Positions 38,901-53,300 of a stretch of 64,000 nt of DNA are shown here, in pieces. Each line of letters opens with the position of its first letter. Position 1 is the first letter of the stretch. Where the stretch lies: positions 29,311,849 to 29,375,848 of the forward strand of contig CM068586.1 of the NCBI GenBank assembly GCA_035048485.1, written 5' to 3'. The notes beneath the pieces were generated by a model, which did no database searches, was not told where the DNA came from, and saw only the letters and a program-made list of their open reading frames with translations. This DNA is from Pteria penguin (Eukaryota > Mollusca > Bivalvia > Pterioida > Pteriidae). The position numbers and the translations under genes were made by a program.

Positions 38901-41900
38901 TATTCAATCAATCAATAAATTTGTAATGGAGTACCTCCAGAGAACACTCCGGAATGGAGTGCTATCAGAGAACGCTTCGGAGTGAAGTACCTCCAGAGAA
39001 CGATGTGGATTAGAATGCGTGAAGAGAACGCTTCTGATGGAGCACTGCCAGAGAATAATTCGGAATGAAATACGTCCCGAAAACCCTCCAAAGTGTAGTA
39101 TTTGCGTCCCGAGAACCCTCCAGAGCAGAGTAAAGTATTTACGTTCAGAGAACACCCCCCTAGTGGAGTTTTTACGTCCAGAGAACCCTCCAAAGTGGAG
39201 TATTTACGCCCAGAGAACACCCCCTCCTTCCGAGTGGAGTATTTACATCCCGAGAACCCTCCAGAGTGGAGTATTTACGTTCCAAAAACCCACAGGAGTG
39301 GAGTACTTTCGGAGAAGGTTCGGAGTAGGATACCACAAGAGCACTGGATAAAAAAGTAAGAGTGGTAGATAAATGAAAGTGCTGCGAAGTATTTTGCCAG
39401 CTGAATGCAGCTCTACTACATCTTGACAATGACCTTCATGCTAAACTCTGTTGTCAACTTTTACCTTTGGCATGGCCATAACTTTTGAAGCATGAGGGAT
39501 GGAGACTTTATATTTCATATGTGTACTCAACTAATGAAACCCTTTCAAACAACACCATGGTCGATGACCTTTTGACCTTGACAATGACCTTCACGCTAAA
39601 AATAACTTCTGACTTAGTTGCCGCCGGGGGCATTAGTGTTTCACAAACACAGCTTTTTTTAAGAGAACTTCGTCGCCATTTATTTTGATTACATTTATAA
39701 AATTTGAAAGACATATGACCTTATTAGTTCCTTGTTTAATATCCCCCTTTTGGACTCTTTGGGTATTATCATCCAATATTTGAAGAAACAAAAATCTATG
39801 CAGTTTACATAACGATTATATGATTAATGTCTCTCTTGGATCATAACTTCACAAATATTATGTTAGCCAACTTAAAATGGCAGAGAAACCAGAAAAGAGA
39901 CCAGTAAAGAAGTTTATAGATATGTTACATCTTTCACATTGCAAGGACAGGTCCAGCATTTTTATGCCCCGGATCGATAGATCGATAGCATACTTTTTTC
40001 GACCTGCAGTGTCTGTTTGTTTGCTCTCAACCTTTACCTTCGCCATAATTTTTGAACTGTGAGAGACAGAGACTTCGTATTTGGCAAGCATACTCCACCA
40101 ATAAAGCCCTTTCAAATTACTCCGAGTTCATTTTACCTCGTGACGTTGACCATGACCTTTGACCTACATTTCAAAATTTGCGTTTTTTGGAGTATGTTGC
40201 CCCTAGGGACACGTGTTTCACAGTCACGTCTTTTCTTATTCATATATTATTTATTGTCTCCCGCTTTTAGCGAAAGCGTGGGGACATTAAATCTCGTTCG
40301 TCCGTCTGTCTGTCCGTCTGTTACAAAAACTTTAATCTTGGTCATAACTTTTTAACTGTAAGACGTAAGGCCTTCATATTTGGCATGTTTGTCTCTAATT
40401 GCAATACCTTTCCATTGGTACCAAAGTTTTATCATGTGATCTTAACCGTGACCTTTGACCTACTTCAATTTAGCCTTTTAACCGTAAGACGTAGGGCCTT
40501 CATATCTGGCATGTGTGTCCCTAATTGCAATACCTTTCCGTTGGTATCAGAATTTTTTATCATGTGACCTTTCATCTACTTCAATGTAACTTTTTAACCG
40601 TAAGACGCGGGGCCTTCATATTTGGCATGTGTGTCAGCATGCATAATTGAAAAAATGAGTTTATTGGTAAAGTAATTTGTTGAAAGGAGGGAGCAATCCC
40701 TTAACCTCCATATGTATCGATCATTGCTCAGACCAACCTTAGGTGTAAAAAAAAAATCAAATGCTACGAGTTCAAACGCAGTGCATTAGTCCATTCGGCC
40801 ACCGTGGGTTCTAAGACCTTTCAAAACCATGGCATACTTTTAAAAAGAGGTATATTGAAACTTATTTTAATACGAAAAGCCAGTGCTTAATGATATTGCT
40901 ATATTAACCTTCCTTCAAGGCTATATGTCTTCAAAATTGCGAGATGTCGAAAATAAGTATTTGACAAATGTAAATGTCCCATTCTTCTTACGGTTTTGAC
41001 GTATAGCAAGATTGGTACGATTTTCTAGTCGGATTGATATTTGGTATGTTATCGGACAGACTGTTGATATCATTGAAGAGAGGGGGACTTAGTATATTGA
41101 AAATCTTGTCTTGAATGTCAAGGCCATGTAGAATTGATAAGAAAAAAATAGGAATTCTGGTACATGTATATGATTTTTTCACGTCATGAAAAATATGGTT
41201 GTTACTATTACAGGAGAATTGATTAAGCACTTCGTTAACAGTTTGGCCAACACAGGTACCATCTCCGGATAGCCGTTAGCGCGGCTTTTTTTTTCTAGTG
41301 ATTAGTATTAAAAAGCTTCATCGCAATACTACTGAAAGTTTTGTGAAAGCGATAGTGCCGATACAAAACTCAGACAAAATCAAATCATTGAAGGAATGGA
41401 TGTCTTAATGTCGGTGTTCATGGAAATGAAGCCAGCATGCCACTCGTAAATTGCATGAACTCCGAAGCGGGTTCTCGGAGAGAGTATTTTCGCAAAATAT
41501 TTTGCGATCTACAAATCGATTTTTCATTCCTTAAATACTTTCATTCTTAACATAAATTTGATTTGTAAACTGACAGTTTGTTAAATTCTCCTAAGCTCAT
41601 TTTCAGTTTTTCAGCATAAAATATACTGCGCGTTTATATTGTGAAAATGAATTTTTAAACTTTAACCTTTGCCATATTTTTTGAACGAGAAGAGAGTGGG
41701 TATTCATACTACACATGTATATTCCTGGTGGAAAGACATTTTTTAAGTACAAAATTTTTTGACTTTGTGACATTGGCTTTGATATTTGTCTTACTTTTTA
41801 AAAACTTAAATCTTGGGCAATTGAAACTTTACCATGTTTCTGATGTTTCTGCTTTGAATTGCAAGTAGTAGATCTTTTATATTGCACATGAGATTTCTCA

Positions 41901-44322
41901 TGAACAGATCTTTCATTTAAAACCAATACTTTTGTCCTTGGTCTATGCCCTATTTTGAATTTTGGTGCCACGGGGGTATTTGTCCCGTTAGGACAGTTCT
42001 AGTTAAGAGCTAGGTTTGAAAGAAAGCGATTTATGATCGCTCCCTTCATTATATCTCAAGCAAGCGGTTCATGATCGCTCTCCATATTATATCACTAGGT
42101 TTGAAAGCAAGCGATTTGTGATCGCTATCCAGATTAAATCACTAGATTTTAGAGCAAGCGATTCGTCATTGCTACACAGATTATATCACAAGATTTTAGA
42201 AGAAGCGATTTGTGATCGTTCCCCTAATTATATCACCAGGATTTTAGAACAAGCGATTTGTGATCGTTCCCCTAATTATATCACCAGGTTTTAAAACAAG
42301 CGATTTGTGATGGCTCCCCAAATTATATCACTAGGTTTTAGATCAAGCGATTTGTGATCGTTCCCTTAATTATATCACCTGGTTTTAGAACAAGCGATTT
42401 GTGATCGCTCCCCAGATTATATCACCAGGTTTTACTTCTAGAAGTTTGTAAGCTCCTGTTTCCATGTCGCGATATGAATAAAAAATATTGAATATGACGT
42501 ACATCAGTAATGTGTTTACTCGTACTCGACTATGTCAGAGGCAGGGAGTGGCTAGAAATAAATATGACGGTAACAAAGCTATTTAACCATTTTGAAATTT
42601 CCCTCGGTCCGCTACTGTGCAAATATTTGTAAGTATCAACGATTTGGTTAAAGGATCGCGTGTGTTAGCATTTCCTAAGCGAAATGTCCAGTATACAAAG
42701 AATGTCATACCTTGTTGACTAGAGATAGGTGTGCCGGAGGTTGTTCGATCTTTCGTGGATACATTTGAACTCGTTAATGCCTTTGAAGTTTTTTTTAATT
42801 CTGCTGTTTTTTACACCACTTACTACGTGTTAATTACTCGCTTGTTAAATATTACGTTGAACCATGATGAAATATAAATATGACAATTACGGTGATCATC
42901 TAGCGAAGTGCTAGGAAGCCATGTATAGCTTTTAAATTGTCAATTTCGATGATCGAAAATCCGTGAACGTCGTTGAGAGAACAATGTCAAATTTGCATTT
43001 TACATAGAATGAAAGTGTATGTTATTTGACAAAATGTCTTCAACTTTTACTAATTGTTCAATTCTTTATTCGAACGTACGCCCAAAATTGGCTCTAATGA
43101 ACTTCAACGATTTCATTACCAAAATTTTTCTGTAAACCGAGTGTTTGAGGGCCATTGTTTTTTCACTTTTTGCATAGTTTTGTTGTTAAAGTATACATGT
43201 TAATGAAATACAAGAGGAATGCCTTTGTATATCAAACCACACAATTGATTTCTTTATATCGTATCGAACAATTCGGGTCTTTTATTTCTTTTATCATGTT
43301 ATATTCAAGTTGATATACATGCGCGGTACCGATGTATTTTGATATCGTACATAAAACATTCTGATTAAGTAGGTCTAAATGAAATGGATATAATAACATA
43401 AGTCCACGTGTTGTTTCACTGCATAATAACATGCTATTGTTTGTGTTATGCCGTAGACAGATTATCTGTTCTATGGCCGATATTTTTGTGAAATTTGTTA
43501 TTTCGTACTTTGTCTTGGGGTGTTGTCTTTACCTACCACAGACTTTATAATCTCGAAACTTAACCTAAGGTACCAGCTAGACCCGGATGGAGGGTAAATT
43601 CAGTATCTGGTCATGCATGTACTACATACTAGTCTCGGAGCGTGAGCGCAAGAAGTGTATGATGAAATCTGGTGTGCAAAGGAAACTACAGCATTAGTTC
43701 AGTCGCATTCTGGAAAGAAAAAAAATTTTTTTTTTTCGTTTTTCAAGACTGTTATGGAAACTGTAACTCACTTATCGATTTCCGTGTTCATTTCCATTAT
43801 TCCTTTAATTGCGCGACGGAAACTAGATCATCATAACCTTCTGATTAGTCGTAAGGTCGTCCGAATCATTGTCTGCAAGAAGATTGAACAAATCGCATTC
43901 ACGTATTTCTCACATTGTTTCTATATTCCTTATGTTCTTGGTTCATACAGTGTAGCTTTGCTGTTCTTTGGTGCAGTGAGTTCAATCTACATATGATTAT
44001 CAAGTTGTCCATGGCCTAAGGGTGTGGCATAGATTTTCTGTTAATCATTCTAGATATTTTACTGTAAAATGTATCGAGTTTCTTTGTATGTAGTGAACAT
44101 TATGAAAATGAATTGCAGTATTGGTAAATCAGTCAATATATACATTGGACATACATGCCAGATATGTCAGGTTAAATTAAAATACCTGATAAGATGAGTC
44201 TCTTGTATAAAGAGATATAATTTTCATGCAGTGGAATTCATTATGCTGAAGATAAATGAACAACTGTCAAAATTTAAAATTTAGTCACAAACATGACCAG
44301 AAACATATATATATATATATAA

Positions 44323-44389
<67 letters not shown>

Positions 44390-47300
44390 TCTGTCAGTAG
44401 TGTCATGACCATCATTTTAGATCCTATCTACAAGGTCATATTATATAGAGCTAACTTCTCAGTGGACATTTACTCCAGTTTCTTGACAACATAGTTTTAC
44501 TCTTTTTTTCTTTAAACCATGAGACAGATTTATACTTTAGCTATTTAAGATTTATAATTGATTTGTTATAGATTCCTAACTACAGCCATGTGTTTGGAGA
44601 ACCTGACAGCAACAGTACTGTTTCACAGGTCACTCAGATATCTAGTACCACCTTGGCAGGGTCGACCACAGACACCATCACGGACAGTAGTCTGTCATGC
44701 ACCTCTAATAGACATTATGTTCTCCAGTATGTCTGCTTATTTATGTATTCATCTACATGTGTATACTTTTGCCGAGTATTTTAAGATTGTCTGTCTGTTT
44801 ATCTGTCAAGTTGCTTTTCTGTCTAAAACATTATTTGTGACTCAATTTTAGCTCATATTTGCAAAAGACTAATATAGGGTAAATCTATAAATTGTATACA
44901 ATTTAGTATAGGAGAACTATTTTGAAATTTATTTTCCTTAGTGAGATCAATTAACTCCAATGCACATGGTAGCCCATTGGCCTTTCGTTATCTTGAATAC
45001 ATTAAACTGTGATATAATGTAGACATGCATACACAGAAAAAAGTATACAATCAATATAATCTTGTTAATTCTATAAATTGTATAGGGGTGTGACATTTTA
45101 AACTTGGTGATTTCTTGATATCACTGGTATTATTCTTTAAAAATGATAAAGTTCTATAACAATGATTAAAGAATACTGAGTAATTATTTTCTAATACCAG
45201 GTAACCATCAATAACATTCCGCATAAATAATTATTAGCATAGGAAAAAATACCAGTATTCTAATAAATTTAGTAAGTAACATATGTAAACGCCATGTGAA
45301 ATAAACTAAATTTTGACCTCCACTGCTTCCCACACTTTTGGACAACATAATAGCTTTTTCAGTAAAATGATTTGTCAGGCATTGATAAGAAGTTTCTCAC
45401 TTTCTGCAAATCACAATGAGATATATAAAGGTGACTGCTACTTAATTAACCATATCTCAAAATGATTAGATGACCATACAAATAATGAAAAAAAGAAACG
45501 TACTTGTGTTTGCTAGTCTTGTCATGTGACTCGCTAGAACTCTCTAGGATGGCTGATACTGAGCAGTTCTGGCACTTGTTATAATGGACCATAAATCAAT
45601 GCTTGGGATATACATGTACTTAGACATATAAATGTAATTTTGTGAAAATATGTAATGAAACATGACCTTCTACTTCAAAATTTAGACTTTCACACAAAAT
45701 GCCAAGTACTAATTAGTATAGTGGTTGACCATGAATATGCATTTCAGAACAGTTTAAGAAATGCAAATGTATTTCATGATTGTAAAAATATGCAAGAATT
45801 TAACATTTGGTCACTTAATGAATCGAAAGTAAAGGTAAATCCAATGAAATTCTAAACAGTAGAGAGCAGGTCTTTTCTGCCCGGAAACAGTTGATTTCAT
45901 TGACTGAGCAATGAACCATGATAGGATTTTGTGTGAGACTTGCCAACCATATTAACAGTGAAACTTGCCAACCCTTTTTCCCCTTCCATAAACTACAAAG
46001 GCAGATAACTCATGAAAATGGATTTTATACACAGATATTGAAAAACATGTATGTATTTAGTATCACACAGTACTTTACTGTAATGCAGTACATATGGTAT
46101 TTCATATTTGACATTTGATCCTTAAATATGATGTGTATGATATACACAAAGTCAAATGAATGAGGTCTTAAGATCGTAAAATACAATATTGTACATCAGT
46201 ATATGTATGATAAAGTAATGAAGTAGTGATAAGAAGTTTTTACAATCCAAAACAATGATTATGGTTATCCAAAGAGATTTCTGAATAAGAAGGTTAGTCA
46301 AACAAAGAATGATATTTAGTAGAATATGAAAATTTATGTTTACATACTGTTAAATGTATAGTGGAAGAAACTACGGTAATACAAGTACCAGTATGTATTT
46401 CTTAAATTTATTTTGTACGTTGAAATAGATATTTCACTGTGGCAGACAGTAATAGGAATATATTACAGAAGATGCTTGATTACAAAAATGAATAATTGAA
46501 TTCGTTGAGAAATGTAAATTGAACTATTTAAATTCTGCATTTGTCAAGCATTCTAAATCACTGACCATCAACAATCCCCACCACCGTAGTTTAAGTCCTA
46601 CCGATCATTTTTTGAGAAAATATTTTCATACTTGTATAAAACTCTGTCATTCACACTAATGAAATATTCTTAATGAAAATGGGTTATAAGAACTTCTCTA
46701 TTTTATTAAGTGGAAGCAAAAGCTTTCATTTAGAGCAATGTCTTCATGGCAGAAAAAAAAACAAGGGAGTAATTTAATGTAGTCAAAGTCATGTTCTGAT
46801 GTTCATTATTTTCCATTATGATTTCAGACTAGACCTGACAACCAATAATGTTGTTCATTTGATTAATGTGGATGGTTTGGGTTATCTCCCTTCTCGAGAT
46901 ATCTCAGCATTCTTTTGGGATTCAGACATCCTGGGATCCATGGTATGTATCTTAGCAGAAATAATGTGTACCAAAACCATGTTTACAGGGAGGAATATTC
47001 ATTGTAGGGCCAAATAGTAAACTTCAGTGAGTAAGCATGATACATTTTGCTCCAAAGCTGTAATGGCAGGGTGAGCTAGAGTATATCTTCAAAGCTCGCT
47101 GTAACCTCTCACCTTTAAGAACCAGGAAGTACACCTTAAGGAGGTTTTTGCTGTAGCAACTGTAGACCTGAGTCATTTTTTATGCCCCCGCCATATATAT
47201 GGCCAGGTGCATATGAAATTGCACCTCACCATTATTCCATAATGCATTTTGTCTTCACAAATCCTCCTAAACCTATGGGAGGATTTTAATGAAACTAAAT

Positions 47301-50300
47301 ATAAACAAAGATTACAATATGTAGATGTGCATATTGTAAGCAGGCTTCTGTTCAAAAAGTTTTACAGAAGTTATGGCCCTTGAAAAAAACATACACTTTA
47401 AAAACTTAAATGCTTCTGGCGGGAGCATTTGTGGCACACCAATACGCCTAGTATTGTCATAAATCAGAAATGCTATGTGTCACTGTTTGCTCTGTAACAG
47501 TATTCATCCGTCAGTACCTTGCACAGGTTAATTGTTTGGATAGTCTTTTTATTCTATGAATTTCTATATCATTACAACAAAGCTGAAATGTGCTTTTGAC
47601 AATATACCAGTACATTAAGAAAATGGATGAAACCCATTGTTCCCATAATAAGATGAAGAGGATGATTATGTCTGTTTCAATATTTTATCATCACTTCAAT
47701 AATAGAAGTTGAAATATTCATGAATGCAGTGTTAGAAAAAATTGTTCCAGGAAATGCGCACGGAGGAGTGGCATACGAATAAGTGTGGTATACTCATTTC
47801 TCATAGAATGCTTGTTTTATGTGATAAATTGCATTTGTGTTATTGATTTTTGCTTAAAAGGACATAATTATTTGAAGCCTGATATTGTTGAGTGGTTGAT
47901 AAAAGCTCTTTCTCAGAGTTGCAAGTCTGCTTGTCTGACCCATGACCATGTGAGTTTTGTGTCCTGTAAATAGGACACAAGGCTGTAGCTCATGTCATAT
48001 CTTGGCTTGTCTCTTTAGGGATCTTTGTGATGGACTGATCCTTTGGCCAGGATGTTTGATTGTGGGTGCTTGGCAGTAGGTCAAAGTTTAAACCACATCC
48101 TGGTATTGCCACCACACTGTAAACATTTGAGAATGATGTTATATAATAAATATTTTCTCTTTTCAGATTCAGAGGAATGATTTGGATATACAGTGTGTAA
48201 AAGTCAGTCACATGGAACACCCAGCTTTATTTGATGAATTACAAAAGTATGTTCATGTATACACAGTCCTTGTATTAAGAAAGACAGAGTTATGTTTCCT
48301 AGATTCCCATTGAAGTACGAAAGTACCTTTCATTAGGGATTTTTGTCTTCCATACTATTATATTTAATTCAGTTTTAAGGAATTTCAAAGCCTTGATGGC
48401 TAATGTTGAATCTCACTATATCCTCTCACCTTTGTCTAATCTATGGTCCCGATATGGACAAGGGGAATGCCCAGCCAGAATACATTCTGAAGGTTGACGG
48501 TGAGCAAAACACTTTAATGATTGAACTACACTGGCTCTGTTAGGGGTATGAAACAGTAATCAAAGGAAAGTAAAGGGACTGTCAGAGATACTATGGTAGT
48601 TAAACTTCATAACCTCCTAAACAATAGGATACCACAACATTCCATTCCTATGAATTAAATGTCAGCATTACATTTCAACACTCCAGCATATTTTATAGCA
48701 TTTAGCACTACCCAGCGAACTCCTCATTATTGGTGGTAAACATGGTGGAGTTGTTTAAAAGTGCTTGGTCTGCAATGCAAGGGATCTGGGTTAGATTCAT
48801 GCATTCTGTCACTGTACTGCAAAACACTTGTAATTCAAGAAGACTTTATTTTTGCTTAATCCAATGAGTATGATTCAATGTAAAAATAAGTCCTCACTTT
48901 CCTTTGTTTTGATCACTGAACTATAACAGCTATAGGGCTTCCAATGGGAAATATTGCAGATATAAGGCTTCCAGTGGGTAAAATACAGCTTAAGGGCTCT
49001 CAGTGGGAAATATTACAAGTACAGGACTTCCAATGGGAAATATTACAGGTATAGGGCTTCCAATGGGAAATGTTACAGATATATTGCTTCCAATGGAAAA
49101 TATTACTTCTAATGGGAAATATTACTGGTATAGGGCTTGCAATGTAAATATTACAGGTAAAGGGCGTCCAGTTTGAAACATTACAGGTGTATTGCTTCCA
49201 GTGGGAAATACTACAGGTATAGGACTTCTAATAAGAGATATTACAAGTACAGGGTATCCAATGGGAAATATTACAAGTATAGGGCTAATGGGAAATGCTA
49301 CAGTTATATAGCTTCCAGTGGAAAGTATTATAGGTACAGGGCTTCCATTGGGAAATATTACAGGTATAGGGCTTCAAATGGGAAATATTACAGGTATAGC
49401 CTATAATAGGGCTACTAATTGGAAATATTACAAATATAGGGATTCTAATAGGAAAAATTATAGGTATAGGACTTCCATTGGAGATTATGTCTCAAGAAAT
49501 CCAGAGTGAGATCCTCGCTAAAATAAAGTCACATGATAAAGTCTCATGGTAAAGTCACATGTGAAATAAGTGTCATATAGTGCTTAAAAGTTTGTACACC
49601 TTCAGATTCTATAATGTAATAAAACTGTTGAAAGCAACATAAAAACTTAAGCAAATCCATTTATCATGTAGAATGTGGAGGCTTGGTGACCAAGTTAGCT
49701 AAAGCTGGAACTCATTGTAGTCTTGCCTCTGTCATGCTTGAGGTCATTCTCTAAATGGGACAGATGAGAAGGCCACAAGAGTTAAGACATTATGCTCGAA
49801 GTCTACATGTATGCTTCAGCTCAGTGTAGTCGCACATCTCTGTCAAGTCTGGGTTCAGTCCCGTTATAGGATAAACGGGCAAACGGAGTTCACATGATGT
49901 ATTAGAGCTCACTGTAGTCTAACTATTTTTGTCATGTCTGTGTCCATTCCCAAGGCAGAATAAATGGGAAAACTGAATTCAATGAAATATTGTGCTGGTG
50001 TCTGCTGTAGTCTCACATATTTGTAAAATCTTGGTCCAGTATATGATTAGGTTAAGTCTAAGTTAGGATAAATGGGAAGACTAAAAGAGTTAAAATATTA
50101 TGCTGGAACTAAATCTAGTCTCACATCTTTGTCAGGTCTGGATTTAGTCTCAAAGTAGGACAAATGGAAAGGTCTAGCTGTGTACCAGCTGAAAGTTGGT
50201 AGTTTTCTCTGAGTTCTTTAGGTCCTCTACCACTACTCCTGAACCACCACTGGCATTTAACAATTCAAAAGCATATATATTAATGACAGAGTCTTTAGTA

Positions 50301-53300
50301 ACCTGAGATAATCCCTACCTACTTGGTAGCTAACATATTCCATCCACATATACATGTGGAAAGGTATGTCCATTTTGTGTAGTAATCACAACTTACCATT
50401 CACTTGTTACATGATGTAATCATATTATATGATAATGAATTTCAGAACCTAGCTGAGTAATTGGTTTGTTTGTCATAACACAATTATTTTATGTTTTATA
50501 TTTATGTCTTTATATGTATATATGTGTATTTATATTTACAGATATGGTATGAGTTGGTGGAATGAAGTCCAGGGACAAGATCTCAGTCTATATGAAATCA
50601 ATAGGTATCTTAGATTTTCCACTCATATTTTCATTCTTTTCCATAGAAGTTTTTGTATAAATGACAAAAAACTTTGCTAACAATTTTTTCCTTGTTATCA
50701 GAGTTTTTAGTGCATTTGTCACATTTTTGACACAGACTATACAGTCTTCTAGATCAAAAGAAGAAAAATTGTCTACTACTTACATAAATACATATACATA
50801 GTCCAGATGCATTTTTCCAATCACAGAATGGCTTATTCGTCAGCAAGTTTGGGAATTGGAAAGAATGGATAATGTCAGATTAATATCTTTCATGAAGAAT
50901 AGGGCTGGTATATCTTGCCATAGGAAGAATGTTCAGCAACATGTCAAATATAAATTTTACTCCGATGCACCTTATTATGGAACACCTAACCATAGAAAGA
51001 AGGTTCAGCAGCAGATTCAACTATGAACTATGCACTGAGAGTGCAGTGCTAGTAGAATATTATTGCAATCTTCTTTAATTAATTAGGTATAAAAAACATT
51101 GACTATTATTTGCTAGGCTTTGTACGTGTTGTAATACTTCATTCAGTGGAAAGAAATCATGGAGAATAAATGTTACGTATGTCTGACATTTTCTCCGTCA
51201 TTGTCATGAATTAATGAACATTTACATATTGATCATGAATTAGGTTTATGTATGGTCAGTGTCAGAATTTAAACCTATCAATGGACAAACCATGGATTCA
51301 ATAACAGATACATGTAATTGAAAGTGGATCATCTCTTAAACATTAAAAAAAACTCCTTTTTTTTTTGTATCAATTCAAATTTACCTCTATAAATTAGTCG
51401 TTAATATTCTACATGGTTCTATAATGCTTTATTATTTCAGTATTCCCTTGATTCTGGAGGAGTTTGAACCAGATGCGGAGAATCATGACTCGGAGCTGAA
51501 AAACAACATACTCCAGCTCATTCAGGCCTTTGATCCAGATGATCCTTATTGGAAGGTTAGACCTTAATATCATCTATAATGGCCCTCGTCGTTTAGAACT
51601 TATACATATTATAACTTGTCCTCACAATTCCTCAGACAATGTATGAAATTAAATCATACTTGGTGCAAGTGTTGCCCAATAAGTGGGGATGTGTGTGAAG
51701 AAAAGTAAATCTGGTTTGACAAATTTACAGAAGATATGGCCCATGACACTTGGAATTTCTACCTGGTAGATCCGGTCATCTTCATTCCTCCTTCACTTTA
51801 TGCACTTTTTTGCATATAGATAAAGCAAACTTGCCATAAATGTTGTTTTGTATTTTCTGTTATAAGTGTTTTAATGCTGATCTTTGATAAACCTGCTGTA
51901 CATTGTAGGGTGAAGAGTACATAAAGAGCGAGGAACAAGAAAATGAACAAATAGAGCTTCTGAATGCAGAACAGATTCAACTTATGTTACAGACTTTACA
52001 GTTTAGAAGGTAAAATAGACCCCTTAATCTACTTGAAAAAGCCAACTGAGAGACTTTGTCCTGATGTGCTTTGACACTATTTTGTTGTCTATACAATGCA
52101 GGATATGGAGCTGTCATCTCTCTGTCTATCCATCTGTTGATATGAAGTCCAAATTCATCTCACGTACAGTCGAACTTCGATAACTAGAAAGTTGAAAACT
52201 CAAAAACCCGGGAAACTTGAAGTTGTCCTATGGTCCTGAGAACATTTCAATATTTTATGTTATGTTTTGTCATTTACCTTCTCAAATTCAAACTTCTGAT
52301 ACTCGAATACGCTTGAAAAGTCAAAGTAATTTTCAAGTCCCAATGACAAATTGTACCTAATTTCACTTTCGAAAATTTGAGCATTTTACTGTCAGAAACT
52401 CAAAGCAAATAACAGGATAGAAAGCAATGGGCTTGTTTACACAGCGATCAAAATTACATGGTTGTGTGTGTCCGAGCTTGACCGATTAACGGACTTATCA
52501 TTGTGTATGGGATCATATATTACACATTTCATACACATTAGTAATTAAACAATCAGGGTATCATTGTTATTATCTATAGATGATTTATTTTAATTTTAAC
52601 TGCCGTAATTATGAAGGAATGTTATTAAAAACAGCAAATGGTGAAAATTGTGTTGAATTATACAAGCTGCAAATTTATAACGGTGATTGACATTAATGAA
52701 CTTCATCTAAGATATCGGGCCAAACTCCTGACATTATTAATCAGTGTCAAAGCCGATAGAATGGCTTTATAAGGGCAGATCTCCATGTTAAACATTTATC
52801 AGTTCAGTCATGAATCCCTTCGATATTTCATGTTTTATTAAATACTTAGATGATATTTGACATGATTTAAGAAATGAATCCTATATTTTTTTGGTTGATT
52901 GAGGTATCAACCTAAAATTTGGACGGAAAACTGCATCAGTGCGCGAAACAGTAAACATTTTAGTTATCAACGTCCATTGTCAAACGATCGGCTAGTAGCA
53001 GACGAGTACATTACTGTTTTTATTTTGTACTTGTCTGCATGCATTTCTAAACAGCACTGCACTGTACTGTAGTTTAATTGATAGACCTAGTTATAATTTA
53101 CATTTTTATTGAATAAGAGTAAGAAATTATATTCTATATTTAATAGTTTCTGAAGTGAAGTGCGATTTCTTTTGTACTTTGCATTCGTAATATATAACGA
53201 AACAATTTAATGCAATCGATTAACAACACGGGAATCACGGTTCCATAAATAGAACGGGGTTTCGCATTCCAGAGGAAAGTAGCGCCGGCAATTGTGACAT

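Noticed and set aside
39019..39429. Overlapping ~85-110-codon frames on both strands (RPENPP..., SGRKYSTLEG...)
   Set aside because: They are products of the 36-bp minisatellite; both strands are open because the period is a multiple of three.
39877..40062. ATG-initiated frame MAEKPEKRPVKKF...
   Set aside because: It looks like a plausible start for a dozen codons, then runs into repeat-core sequence; no donor or downstream exon was identified.
43655..43996. 113-codon plus-strand frame with hydrophobic stretches
   Set aside because: A/T-rich, poly-K/F from homopolymers, no family resemblance, no splice partners.
49173..49509. Tyr-rich repeat protein frame (YRASNGKYY)
   Set aside because: 30-bp minisatellite within a Tudor-gene intron; there is no supporting splice context.
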